DNA of 60,806 bases, from assembly GCA_018401455.1 (NCBI GenBank), contig JAGYKU010000010.1, positions 1 through 60,806 on the forward strand. The letters are read 5' to 3'. A program made the translations under genes and the position numbers. Under the pieces are notes generated by a model. That model was given only the letters and a program-made list of their open reading frames with translations, made no database searches and was not told the origin of the DNA. Source of the stretch: Flavobacteriales bacterium (GTDB lineage Bacteria; Bacteroidota; Bacteroidia; Flavobacteriales_D; Parvicellaceae). Shown in pieces: positions 9,077 to 17,964 of the stretch; position 1 is the stretch's first letter, and each line of letters starts with the position of its first letter.

Positions 9077-11347
9077 ATGGCAAGAAGAAAGACAATTTGG
9101 TCAAAGATTTTTTATTTTTTTCCAATTCAATTAGTCTTGCTTCACTTCAAAAGAAATCACATGTTGATGATTTTTTGGATTTTTTTATTTCTCTATATTT
9201 TCAATATGATGGGCAGCAAATTCGGTGTCCCATTTTTGTTTTTAGGTCCTGAATATTTAGGGGTAATCAATTGGCTTTCTTATACTATTCTAGGTTTTGC
9301 TCTTGGGGGCTTTCTTATGGCTTTTAATACGTATAGTTATATCCTTCACGCTGATGAATTTCGTTTTTTAGCAACTTTATCAAGACCATTTCTTAAATTC
9401 TGTTACAATAATATTATCATTCCTCTTTTATTCTATATTGCCTATGTTTATAAAGCATATCATTTTCAAATAGAACAAGAATTAATAGAACCTTCTGTTG
9501 CTGTTTTTAACTTAGTCTGCTTTTCAGCAGGAATAGTAATTTTTATCTTTTTCTCTATGATTTTCTTCGTCTATTTCAACAAGAATATTTTTAAATTGAG
9601 TGGGAAAGATGAAAAATATTTCGAAGGATTACCTACAAAAAAAGTGAAAGAAGGAGCTTTTATGAGAGAGACCTCATGGTATAAGCGAAGAACTAAAAAA
9701 AGAGTGTGGAGAGTAGATACTTATATTTTTTCACCTATTTCCATCAAAACAGCAAGGGATACATCTCATTACGATAAAAATTTATTGAAATTAGTTTTTG
9801 CTCAAAATCATATCAATGCTTCAATTTTTGAAATTGCATTTATTATTTCGTTTTTAATTTTAGGTATTTATAGAGAAGTAGAATGGGTAATGATTCCAGC
9901 AGCAGCAAGTATCATGATGTTGTTTACACTTTTCTTATTGTTTTTTAGTGCTTTATATAGTTGGTTTAAAGGATGGACACTTTCAGTAATTATTTTAGGT
10001 TTAGTTCTAGTTAATTTTGTCTCTAACAAATCAGATAGTTTTCGTTTTAGAAATTATGCCTATGGCATTGATTATAGTATCAAAAATGAATACTCGTGGG
10101 AAAGCTTATCTTTATTGTCTAGAAATCAACAAGATTTTGACAATTCTATGCGTGATGGAATTCAAATGTTGGAAAATTGGAAAATAAAAAATCAAAAAAT
10201 AAAACCCAACAAAAAACCTAAATTAATATTACTAAACATAAGCGGTGGAGGGCTCAGAGCAAGTGTGTGGACAATGGAAGTATTGATGCAATTACAAAAA
10301 GAATTTGGAGATGATTTTTTCAATCAGACACATTTAATTACAGGAGCTTCTGGAGGAATGATTGGAGCAAGTTATTACAGAGAACTGTTTCTACAAAAAC
10401 AAAATGATTCTAGTATCGTTTTGAGCCAAGATAGATTAACACAACAACTAGGAATAGACCTTTTGAATCCTGTTGCATTCGGAATTGTTACAACCGATTT
10501 TTTATTCAGATACCAAAGTTTTGATGATGGAAAATATTCTTATACCAAAGATAGAGGATATTCATTTGAACAAAAATTAGTTAAAAATATCAACGGAAAT
10601 TTAGATAATACAAGACTTGGAGACTACTATGTTCCAGAATTTAATTCACAAGTTCCTATGATGATTTTCAGTCCTTATGTCGTAAATGACGGAAGAAGAT
10701 TACTGATTTCACCTCAAAGAATAAGTTATCTGACTCATAATCCAGATACCAATTATGTGGAAACACATTATTCAATGGAAAATGTTGAGTTTACTAGATT
10801 ATTTAAAAATAATGACCCTTATAATTTGAAAATTACAAGCGCTATTAGAATGAGCGCAACCTTTCCATATATTCTTCCAATGGTGACTATGCCAACCGAA
10901 CCTCCAATAGAACTAATGGATGCAGGAATCAGGGATAATTTTGGATTAAAAACGAGCTTGGATTATTTGAGAGTATTCAAAAATTGGATTAGCACCAATA
11001 CGAGTGGAGTTATTATTGTTCAGATAAGAGATAAAGAAAAGTTTTTTGAAGTGGTTAATCCCAACAATGGAACAATACTTCAAAGGTTGTTGGCACCTTT
11101 TACATCGTTTTATAGCAACACGGTAAAAACGCACGATTATACAAATGATCAATTACTCAAAGCAGTGCCGGATTGGTATAAAGGTGATTTTGAAATGCTC
11201 ACATTTTATATGAAGCAAGAGGAAGACAAACCAATTTCGATGAGTTGGCACTTAACTTTTTTAGACAAAAGAAACATCAAAAATGCTTTTTCGAATGCAA
11301 ATAATCAAAAAGCACTTGAAAGATTAAAACAATTAATGGATTACTAA
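9077..11347 (+). CDS. Membrane-anchored patatin-like phospholipase
   Basis: The N-terminal half (residues 1 to about 320, counted from the ATG at 9077) is hydrophobic with roughly six membrane segments. The C-terminal half is a patatin-type lipid acyl hydrolase. It has the oxyanion glycine loop SGGGLR at 389-394, the nucleophile serine in GASGG (S425) and the catalytic aspartate in DAGIRDN (D615), so a Ser-Asp dyad is intact. Known patatins cleave acyl chains from phospholipids. Here the catalytic domain would be held at a membrane, probably facing the cytoplasm. A TTG at 9056 would add seven residues; ATG looks more likely. It is transcribed alone, after a terminator and before purK. Confidence 0.88.
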   Translation: MARRKTIWSKIFYFFPIQLVLLHFKRNHMLMIFWIFLFLYIFNMMGSKFGVPFLFLGPEYLGVINWLSYTILGFALGGFLMAFNTYSYILHADEFRFLATLSRPFLKFCYNNIIIPLLFYIAYVYKAYHFQIEQELIEPSVAVFNLVCFSAGIVIFIFFSMIFFVYFNKNIFKLSGKDEKYFEGLPTKKVKEGAFMRETSWYKRRTKKRVWRVDTYIFSPISIKTARDTSHYDKNLLKLVFAQNHINASIFEIAFIISFLILGIYREVEWVMIPAAASIMMLFTLFLLFFSALYSWFKGWTLSVIILGLVLVNFVSNKSDSFRFRNYAYGIDYSIKNEYSWESLSLLSRNQQDFDNSMRDGIQMLENWKIKNQKIKPNKKPKLILLNISGGGLRASVWTMEVLMQLQKEFGDDFFNQTHLITGASGGMIGASYYRELFLQKQNDSSIVLSQDRLTQQLGIDLLNPVAFGIVTTDFLFRYQSFDDGKYSYTKDRGYSFEQKLVKNINGNLDNTRLGDYYVPEFNSQVPMMIFSPYVVNDGRRLLISPQRISYLTHNPDTNYVETHYSMENVEFTRLFKNNDPYNLKITSAIRMSATFPYILPMVTMPTEPPIELMDAGIRDNFGLKTSLDYLRVFKNWISTNTSGVIIVQIRDKEKFFEVVNPNNGTILQRLLAPFTSFYSNTVKTHDYTNDQLLKAVPDWYKGDFEMLTFYMKQEEDKPISMSWHLTFLDKRNIKNAFSNANNQKALERLKQLMDY

Positions 11348-11372
11348 AACCAAAGTTTAGAGTTATAATTTC

Positions 11373-11380
11373 TAACTTTG
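11373..11380 (+). promoter_or_regulatory. purK: Bacteroidota -7 promoter element for purK
   Basis: TAACTTTG, an exact TAnnTTTG match, 17 bases before the purK ATG. This implies a leader of roughly 10 bases. Confidence 0.55.
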
Positions 11381-11397
11381 CCGTAAAATTATTTTAG

Positions 11398-12555
11398 ATG
11401 TCAAAATATTTAAGTTCGGATTTTAAACTAGGAATTATTTGTGGAGGGCAATTAGGTAAAATGTTAGGGCTTGCTGCTGCCAATTGGGATGTGTCAACGC
11501 ATGTTTTGGATGCAAATGAAGATTGTCCTGCTGCTAAAGTTTGTAATGAATACACCAAAGGTCATCACACTGATTTTGATGCAGTTTATGCATTTGGTAA
11601 AAAAGTAGATTTAATTACTTTCGAAATTGAACATGTAAATATTGAAGCACTCAAAAAATTAAAATCAGAAGGCAAAGCGATATTTCCAGATCCTGAATTA
11701 TTGGAAACCATCAAAGATAAAGGACTACAGAAGTTGTTTTATCAAAAGCACAATATTCCAACTTCCAATTTTGAATTGTACGAAAATGCAGATCAAATTT
11801 TGGCAGCAATCAAAGAAGGTAAATTACAATATCCATTTGTACAGAAATCAAGAACAGACGGATATGATGGAAAAGGTGTAGCGGTAATTCAATCCGAAAA
11901 AGATTTAGAGTTGATTCTTCCAGTTCCTTCTGTGGTAGAAGATGCAGTTGCTATCGAAAAGGAAATTGCTATTTCTATTGCAAGAAATCAAAAAGGCGAA
12001 ATGGCATTATATCCATTGGTTGAAATGGAATTTAGCGAAACAGCAAATTTGGTTGAGTTTCTTTCTTGTCCAGCGAATGTTTCCGAAAGTATTGAAAAAG
12101 AAGCCATTTCTTTAGCCATAAAAATTGCCGAAGCATTAGATTTAGTAGGTATTTTGGCAGTTGAGTTATTTTTGGATAAGCAAGGCAACTTGTCGGTAAA
12201 TGAATGTGCTCCAAGAACGCATAATAGCGGTCATCATACCATTGAAAATAATTACACTTCACAATTTGAACAACAAATAAGAGCTGTTTTGAATTTGCCT
12301 TTGGGCAGTACTAAAATGAAATCACCTGCTGTGATGATTAATTTGCTTGGAGAAGATAATTATAGCGGTCCCGTATATTACGAAGGATTTGAAGAAATTA
12401 TGCAAATGGAAGGGGTGCATCCTCATATTTATGGGAAAAGCACTACCAAACCGTTTCGAAAAATGGGACACATAACCATAGTGGACGATTCTTTGGAAAA
12501 TGCAATTGAGAAAGCTAGAGAAGTTAAAGAAAAAATAAAAGTAATTTCAAGATAA
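11398..12555 (+). CDS. purK: N5-carboxyaminoimidazole ribonucleotide synthase
   Basis: ATP-grasp enzyme of purine synthesis that uses ATP and bicarbonate to carboxylate AIR to N5-CAIR. The 385-residue protein starts LGIICGGQLGKMLGLAA, the PurK N-terminal glycine-rich loop. It has EIEHVNIEAL (residues about 77-86), KDKGLQKLFYQKHNIPT, VQKSRTDGYDGKGV in the ATP-grasp lid, and the metal and substrate site VNECAPRTHNSGHHTIE, which is highly characteristic. Length is normal. purE follows 13 bases later, so the two form the purKE operon, and PurE uses the unstable product directly. Confidence 0.97.
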   Translation: MSKYLSSDFKLGIICGGQLGKMLGLAAANWDVSTHVLDANEDCPAAKVCNEYTKGHHTDFDAVYAFGKKVDLITFEIEHVNIEALKKLKSEGKAIFPDPELLETIKDKGLQKLFYQKHNIPTSNFELYENADQILAAIKEGKLQYPFVQKSRTDGYDGKGVAVIQSEKDLELILPVPSVVEDAVAIEKEIAISIARNQKGEMALYPLVEMEFSETANLVEFLSCPANVSESIEKEAISLAIKIAEALDLVGILAVELFLDKQGNLSVNECAPRTHNSGHHTIENNYTSQFEQQIRAVLNLPLGSTKMKSPAVMINLLGEDNYSGPVYYEGFEEIMQMEGVHPHIYGKSTTKPFRKMGHITIVDDSLENAIEKAREVKEKIKVISR

Positions 12556-12568
12556 ATAAAAGAAGATT

Positions 12569-13066
12569 ATGCAAGCATTAGTAAGTATTATTATGGGGTC
12601 AGACTCTGATTTGCCAGTGATGAACGAAGCAGCCAAAATTTTGGATGAATTAAATGTTCCCTACGAATTGACCATAGTAAGTGCTCATAGAACGCCAAAA
12701 AGAATGTTTGATTTTGCAGAAAAAGCGCATCAAAGAGGAATAAAAGTTATCATTGCGGGTGCTGGAGGTGCTGCGCATCTTCCCGGAATGGTCGCTTCTA
12801 TTACACCGCTGCCAGTAATTGGCGTTCCGGTAAAATCTTCTAACAGTATTGATGGCTGGGATTCGGTATTGTCTATTTTACAAATGCCTAGTGGAGTTCC
12901 TGTTGCTACTGTAGCACTTAACGGAGCAAAAAATGCAGGGATTTTAGCAGCGCAAATCATCGGCACGGCAGACGAAAAAGTGCAACAGAATATCATTGCT
13001 TACAAAGCGTCTTTGAACGATGCGGTAATGCAAAAGGTAAAGCATTTAGAAGAGGGGAGAGGGTAG
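12569..13066 (+). CDS. purE: N5-CAIR mutase (PurE class I)
   Basis: Converts N5-CAIR to CAIR, the step after PurK. The 165-residue protein has the class I signatures: GSDSDLPVM (residues about 10-18), the active-site SAHRTP (39-44) and [10 protein letters not shown] (about 68-77), with [16 protein letters not shown] at the nucleotide site. Presence of PurK next door also argues for class I rather than the class II AIR carboxylase. It forms an octamer in known relatives. Start is ATG at 12569. Confidence 0.97.
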   Translation: MQALVSIIMGSDSDLPVMNEAAKILDELNVPYELTIVSAHRTPKRMFDFAEKAHQRGIKVIIAGAGGAAHLPGMVASITPLPVIGVPVKSSNSIDGWDSVLSILQMPSGVPVATVALNGAKNAGILAAQIIGTADEKVQQNIIAYKASLNDAVMQKVKHLEEGRG

Positions 13067-13093
13067 GATTGTTTTTATATTTTTCTTAAAGTG

Positions 13094-14074
13094 TCACCAA
13101 TAGGTATATTTATATTCAATAATACTGGATTTCACTTCTTTATTTTCATTAAAAACTTTAATTTGAATAGAATTTATTAGACCATTTTTATGATAATTGA
13201 ATGTCTTAGAATTTATAAGCAAGTTGTTGTAATTATATAATTCGCTTTTAATAAGTAAGTTATTTCTTTCATAATAATACTTATAAATGTATTCAATTTT
13301 AGAATCTGAATAAATATTTTCGTCACCAATACTTTTTCCAAGACGCTTATAAATTTTTACTTCAATAATATTTCCAAGACTGTCTTTTTTAATATTATTT
13401 GATGTGTTTGGACTAATAAACAAACTGTCAAAGTTGTATATACATCTAATGTATCAAACGAAATTGTTCTGTCAAAACTATAATAAGTTTCTCCAATTAA
13501 AGTCTTTACAATTGAATTGCTATCATAATGTAAAGTAGTTTGTTTAATAGTTGTGTCGTTAATTAGTAAAACGCCTCTATATTTATACCCGTCTTTGTAA
13601 ATATGTTTGTCGTTGTAATCAATTTTTGAGACATTTCCCAAATTATTGTATGATAATAAATAATCACGCTCATCTTGTGAATTTTTATTTTCTTTAATTA
13701 ATTCTTTTACAGAAACTAGTCTATTCATAGAATCATAATTAAAATAATAATCGTAAAAATATTTAGGAGGGTTTAACTTATAAAGCCACCATACATCCAT
13801 TATTTCAATTTTATTGAAACTTGTTGGAAGACCTGATTTATTAAAATTAATTTTGAAATAGTTTTGTATTTACCTTTTCTTTCTTTTGAATTAATTTTAT
13901 AAGTACTGTTTTTCTACAGATTTTATTTTGTTTTTAATTATTTCTTGGTTTAGAAATTCCAATTTCAAGATAAAGTAAATTATTTATTTTAAAGGATCAT
14001 TTATGAATGATGTATTGTGCATTTGAATGAATAAATGTTAGAAAAATAATATGTATTAATAAAATAATTTTCAT
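13094..14074 (-). pseudogene. Frameshifted secreted YD-like repeat protein
   Basis: Pieces of one secreted protein in different frames. An ATG at 14074 opens a perfect signal peptide (MKIILLIHIIFLTFIHSNAQ) that hits a stop eight codons after SNAQ. Further fragments continue in other frames (YKINSKERKGKYKTISK, then INFNKSGLPTSFNKIEI just before 13800). A 147-codon piece (13357-13800) holds NYDSMNRLVSV and YNNLGNVSKIDY, and a 109-codon piece (13094-13423) holds DSLGNIIEVKIY. These D/N-x-G-N-I segments resemble YD/RHS-like repeats seen in Bacteroidota secreted proteins. At 13430 adding one A restores the frame. At least four shifts are needed. Decay and local sequence error are both possible; the frames still read cleanly, which favours error or very recent loss. 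Confidence 0.7.
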
Positions 14075-14211
14075 GAACAATAGTTTACATTAAGTTTTCA
14101 ATTTCTGAAACATTTTCATGATTATTGATTTAGGTTGATGATGAAAATACAACGTATTTTTGCATAAATATAAACAAATATAATAAAAACTATTTTTAAT
14201 TCTAGGATTTA

Positions 14212-14219
14212 TATCTTTG
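14212..14219 (+). promoter_or_regulatory. Bacteroidota -7 promoter element for the exonuclease III gene
   Basis: TATCTTTG matches TAnnTTTG and lies about 25 bases before the position where the exonuclease start codon should be. Confidence 0.5.
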
Positions 14220-14242
14220 CCTAGAACATTATAAATTTTTCT

Positions 14243-15007
14243 ATATGTAAATTAATCTCTTGGAATTTGAATGGAATCAGGGCTGTAGCTAAAAAAGGTC
14301 TTGTGGACATCATCAAAGATTTAGATGCAGATGTCATCTGTTTTCAGGAAACTAAAGCGCAGGACGATCAAGTTGCAGAAGTTTTAGAATCTTTAGAAGG
14401 ATATTTTGTACATTCCTATTCAGCGGAGAAAAAAGGATATAGTGGTACTGCTATTTTATCGAAAAAAGAACCTATTTCTATTTCAAAAGGTTTGGGAAAA
14501 GAAGAACATGATAATGAAGGAAGATTGATAACGGCCGAATTTGAAGATTTTTTCCTACTCACGGCTTATGTTCCCAATAGTCAAAATGAATTGAAAAGAT
14601 TGGATTACAGAATGCAATGGGACAAAGATTTATTGGCTTATATGCAAGAATTAGAACAAACCAAACCCGTTATTTTGTGTGGAGATTTGAATGTAGCACA
14701 TCAACCGATAGATTTGACAAACCCCAAATCGAATTTCAATAAAACGGCTGGATATACCGAATGGGAAATTGGAGGAATGGATAATTTCTTAAAAGGAGGA
14801 TTTACAGATTCTTTCAGATATTTTTATCCAAACGAAATTAAGTATTCTTGGTGGAGTTATAGAATGAACGCAAGAGCCAGAAACATTGGTTGGCGTTTGG
14901 ATTACTTTTTAGTGAGTGATGCTTTACTGCCTCAATTAAAAGACGCTTTTATTTTAAATGAAGTTGAAGGATCAGATCATTGTCCTGTGGGTGTTTTGTT
15001 GGGTTGA
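14243..15007 (+). CDS. xth: Exodeoxyribonuclease III (start codon disrupted in this sequence)
   Basis: Base-excision-repair AP endonuclease and 3'-5' exonuclease of the EEP family. Conserved sites are CFQETKAQ (metal-binding Glu), CGDLNVAH (catalytic Asp and Asn), and EGSDHCPVG (catalytic His). The first TTG in frame (14267) cannot be the true start: it would delete KLISWNLN, which holds the active-site Asn equivalent to N7 of the E. coli enzyme. In frame upstream the sequence reads ATA TGT AAA TTA ATC TCT TGG, and an ATG at 14245 is out of frame by one base. Removing the T at 14248 would give MKLISWNLNG, the standard family start. I mark 14243 as the approximate start and suspect a local sequence error. 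Confidence 0.9.
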   Translation: MCKLISWNLNGIRAVAKKGLVDIIKDLDADVICFQETKAQDDQVAEVLESLEGYFVHSYSAEKKGYSGTAILSKKEPISISKGLGKEEHDNEGRLITAEFEDFFLLTAYVPNSQNELKRLDYRMQWDKDLLAYMQELEQTKPVILCGDLNVAHQPIDLTNPKSNFNKTAGYTEWEIGGMDNFLKGGFTDSFRYFYPNEIKYSWWSYRMNARARNIGWRLDYFLVSDALLPQLKDAFILNEVEGSDHCPVGVLLG

Positions 15008-15008
15008 T

Positions 15009-15635
15009 TTACCTATAAAAATTCATTTCATCCACATATTTATATACTTTTTCAGTAAGCATATATTTCACATCAATTCCTTTAGAAATGGCATCTCTAA
15101 TAAAAGTTGATGACAAATTAATGATAGGTGCGTCACATTTTGAAATCTGAGTGTGGTCGTATATTTCAGAAAGTGTTTCGTTTTGTTGGTCTTCACCTAA
15201 AGTATGTACTCTCGGATAGACAATAATAGCGTGATTGTCCAAAATTTCTTGAAAGTTTTTCCATTTGTGTAAAGTTCTCAAATTATCTTCTCCCATAATC
15301 AAAGAAAACGCATAATTAGGATGTTTTTCTCTTAAATGAACCAATGTATTTACCGTGTAGTTGGGTTGAGGTAAACCAAACTCTATGTCACATGGTTTTA
15401 GTTTGAGATTGTCTTCAATGGCTTCTTTCACAAGCGCCAGTCTGTGATGGTCAGCTAATAAACTAGATTTAACTTTATGAGGATTGTGAGGCGTGACGAC
15501 AAACCATACTTCATCAAACGATTGGTCGTAAACTATGTAATTGGCAATAATAAGATGTCCTATATGTATCGGATTGAAAGTTCCGAAGAATAATCCGATT
15601 TTTTTGGTTTTGATATTTTTTTGTTCCTTGGTCAC
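15009..15635 (-). CDS. nadD: Nicotinate-nucleotide adenylyltransferase
   Basis: Transfers AMP from ATP to nicotinate mononucleotide in NAD synthesis. The 208-residue protein has the nucleotidyltransferase motif GTFNPIHIGH (residues 18-27) with the two catalytic histidines, WFVVTPHNPHK for substrate binding, and the C-terminal SSTFIRDAI, matching the ISSTxxR phosphate-binding motif. Its start overlaps the end of gmk by four bases (ATGA), so the two are translationally coupled in the yicC-gmk-nadD run. Confidence 0.96.
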   Translation of the reverse strand: MTKEQKNIKTKKIGLFFGTFNPIHIGHLIIANYIVYDQSFDEVWFVVTPHNPHKVKSSLLADHHRLALVKEAIEDNLKLKPCDIEFGLPQPNYTVNTLVHLREKHPNYAFSLIMGEDNLRTLHKWKNFQEILDNHAIIVYPRVHTLGEDQQNETLSEIYDHTQISKCDAPIINLSSTFIRDAISKGIDVKYMLTEKVYKYVDEMNFYR

Positions 15636-16204
15636 TTGTCCAAAAATGCTGCTACTTTCTTTTCTGCATCTTCAAATGCTTGTTCCAAAATATCGTTGGT
15701 GAGGATATAATCAAAATGAAAAGCAAAGCCTATTTCTTTTTCAGCTTTTGCCATTCTGGTATTGATGCTTTCTTCTGTTTCTGTATCTCTTTCTTTGAGT
15801 CTTTCTCTCAAATGATTGATACTTGGTGGTTTTACAAAAATGGCTAAAGCATCTTCACCAAAGTAATCTTTCAAGTTTTTCCCACCTACTACGTCAACGT
15901 CAAAAATTACAGTTTTGCCTAATTTCCATATTCTTTCTACTTCTGATTTTAAAGTGCCATAAAAACTGTCTTTATATACTTCTTCCCACTCTACAAATTC
16001 ATCATTGGTTACTTTTTTCTTGAAATCTTCTACACTCAAAAAATAATAATCCACCCCATCTATTTCAGTTCTATTTCTTCTAGGTCTGCTACATGCTGAT
16101 ATAGAAAACATCAAATCATCTCTTTGTGATAATAAATGTTTCACAATAGTAGTTTTGCCTGCTCCAGAAGGTGCTGAGAATATGATTGCTTTTCCTTTTG
16201 TCAT
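15632..16204 (-). CDS. gmk: Guanylate kinase
   Basis: Phosphorylates GMP to GDP with ATP. The 190-residue protein has the P-loop SAPSGAGKTT (residues 9-18), the GMP-binding SACSRPRRNRTEIDGVDYYF, EWEEVYKDSFYGT and IFDVDVVGG. Length is normal for the family. It lies 7 bases after yicC and overlaps nadD by four bases. The yicC-gmk pairing is widespread in bacteria. Confidence 0.97.
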   Translation of the reverse strand: MTKGKAIIFSAPSGAGKTTIVKHLLSQRDDLMFSISACSRPRRNRTEIDGVDYYFLSVEDFKKKVTNDEFVEWEEVYKDSFYGTLKSEVERIWKLGKTVIFDVDVVGGKNLKDYFGEDALAIFVKPPSINHLRERLKERDTETEESINTRMAKAEKEIGFAFHFDYILTNDILEQAFEDAEKKVAAFLDK

Positions 16205-16211
16205 CTTATGT

Positions 16212-17093
16212 TTAAAGTACGTTTAATACTTGCTCTTTTATTCTTTCTAATTCATCTTTCATTTCGACTACAATTTTTTGCATTTCAAAATGATTGGCTT
16301 TTGAGCCTAAAGTATTGATTTCACGACCAATTTCCTGACTGATAAAACCTAGTTTTTTTCCGATATCACCATCTACATTCATAGTTTGAATAAAATGTTC
16401 TAAATGGGCTTTTAGACGCACTTTTTCTTCAGAAACATCGTATTTTTCTAGATAATAAATTAGTTCTTGTTCAAATCTATTTTGGTCAATGTTTTTGGGT
16501 TCAGAAATATCTTGTAAATTCTTCTGAATTCTGTCTTTTACAGTCTCAATTCTTTCGTTTTCGTACTGAGAAATTTGTTCTAATAAAGAAGCAATACTTT
16601 CAATTCTTTGCATTAAATCATTGTACAAACTTTTTCCTTCTTCATTTCTAAAGTTTTGAAAAGCACCAATTGCTTTGCGAATCAATTCTTCAGTACTTTT
16701 CCATTCCTCATCAGTAATATCTTCCGAATGAGAAACCATTACATCAGGCATTTTCATCATGATAGAAAGGTAATCGATTTGTTCTGTATTAGGCAAATTA
16801 TTGTTTGTAGCAAACGCTTTTAAATCTTGGTAATAACTTCTCAGTAAATCGTGATTTAAAATATTTGCATTCCCCCCTTCAAGCACTTCGTAATTGATAT
16901 AAAAATCACATTTACCTCTAGAAATACCTTCGGAAAGCATAGATCTTACAATCACTTCTTTACTCCTATAGAAACTTGGCAATTTTAAATTCAAATCCAA
17001 ACCTTTGCTATTGAGAGATTTGATTTCAATAGTTACTTTTTTATTTCCTATATTGGTTTCGGCACGACCAAAACCAGTCATTGATTTTAACAT
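16212..17093 (-). CDS. yicC: YicC family endoribonuclease
   Basis: A 293-residue YicC/YloC protein. It begins MLKSMTGFGRAE, the diagnostic N-terminus, and ends in the DUF1732 region GREINTLGSKANHFEMQKIVVEMKDELERIKEQVLNVL (abbreviated here as positions about 255-293). E. coli and Bacillus members have been reported as metal-dependent endoribonucleases, and the conserved C-terminal acidic and histidine residues are present. It is first in the run yicC-gmk-nadD, which has a promoter element just upstream. Confidence 0.93.
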   Translation of the reverse strand: MLKSMTGFGRAETNIGNKKVTIEIKSLNSKGLDLNLKLPSFYRSKEVIVRSMLSEGISRGKCDFYINYEVLEGGNANILNHDLLRSYYQDLKAFATNNNLPNTEQIDYLSIMMKMPDVMVSHSEDITDEEWKSTEELIRKAIGAFQNFRNEEGKSLYNDLMQRIESIASLLEQISQYENERIETVKDRIQKNLQDISEPKNIDQNRFEQELIYYLEKYDVSEEKVRLKAHLEHFIQTMNVDGDIGKKLGFISQEIGREINTLGSKANHFEMQKIVVEMKDELERIKEQVLNVL

Positions 17094-17111
17094 AAATGGT
17101 ATTTCTGACTA

Positions 17112-17119
17112 CAAAAGTA
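17112..17119 (-). promoter_or_regulatory. Bacteroidota -7 promoter element for yicC-gmk-nadD
   Basis: Reads TACTTTTG on the minus strand (TAnnTTTG), 19 bases before the yicC ATG, which predicts a leader of about 10 bases. Confidence 0.5.
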
Positions 17120-17249
17120 GTGAATTATACTCATAGATGAAAAATTTATGTATGGAATAGGAAATTATATAAAACTTAATAAAATGGCGACTTGTTATCA
17201 CCTTTATCTTTAGAAAGAAATAGTTTCTTAATAAATTAAACTTATTACT

Positions 17250-17837
17250 TTAATGATTAATCAAATTAAACACAAAGGATAAATTGATTCTTCCATCATC
17301 AACATTGAGGATTCGGTCAGAAAAGTGATTATATCCGATTTTGATATAACTTTTGTCATTAAAATTAAAACAAATTCCTCCAACAGGAGCAACCACCATA
17401 TGAGGGTCGGGATTATTTCTTGTGCCTGAATAATTTCCCATTAAAAGACCTGTTCTAACGCCAAAGTAAAATTGAAGATGTTGGTTAAACAAAACTATAT
17501 GTCCCAATCTTTTATCAAAATCAAAAAATAGAAAATATTTTCGCTCCATATATTGACGTGTAATATTTTCACTTTCAACAGTCAAAATCTTTTTTCTGAA
17601 AGGTCTAAATCCAAATCCAAATCTTGCGCCCCATTGGTAGCCTACATCTTCAATTCCTCCAGATAATCCTAAATACCAATCATCAAGATTGAAATCATTA
17701 TGAATGGCAATCGATGGGTGAATTTCTATCCTATCGTTGTAAGCAGGAATGATTTTTTCTGTCTTTTGAGAAAAATGTATATTCCAAAATAACAGAAGGA
17801 AAAAACAAAAGAATGATTTGTAGGGTGTTAACGTCAT
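17250..17837 (-). CDS. Small outer-membrane beta-barrel protein, hypothetical
   Basis: A 195-residue protein with a signal peptide (residues about 5-24, FFCFFLLLFWNIHFS). The mature part is made of alternating hydrophobic strands rich in Gly and aromatic residues (YLGLSGGIEDVGYQWGARFGFGFRPF, LQFYFGVRTGLLMG, KSYIKIGYNHFSDRIL) and ends in a phenylalanine-rich strand, INLSFVFNLI. This looks like an eight-strand-type outer-membrane barrel. I do not recognise a specific family. It is a single gene with a possible promoter (TAATTTTG on the minus strand at 17867-17874), convergent with nothing and divergent from the BatA gene. Confidence 0.7.
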   Translation of the reverse strand: MTLTPYKSFFCFFLLLFWNIHFSQKTEKIIPAYNDRIEIHPSIAIHNDFNLDDWYLGLSGGIEDVGYQWGARFGFGFRPFRKKILTVESENITRQYMERKYFLFFDFDKRLGHIVLFNQHLQFYFGVRTGLLMGNYSGTRNNPDPHMVVAPVGGICFNFNDKSYIKIGYNHFSDRILNVDDGRINLSFVFNLINH

Positions 17838-17964
17838 TTAAAACAACTTTTTAAATTAATTTAGCACAAAATTAAAATAATTTTTAAATAATAAAGTTCA
17901 TCAGAAATATGTTTAGTTATTTTTTTGTTGCGATATTTGACGAGTATTAAAGATTTAAAAGTAA

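Noticed and set aside
11348-11372. Purine riboswitch or PurR operator before purK
   Set aside because: The predicted leader is only about 10 bases, and no palindromic operator is visible.
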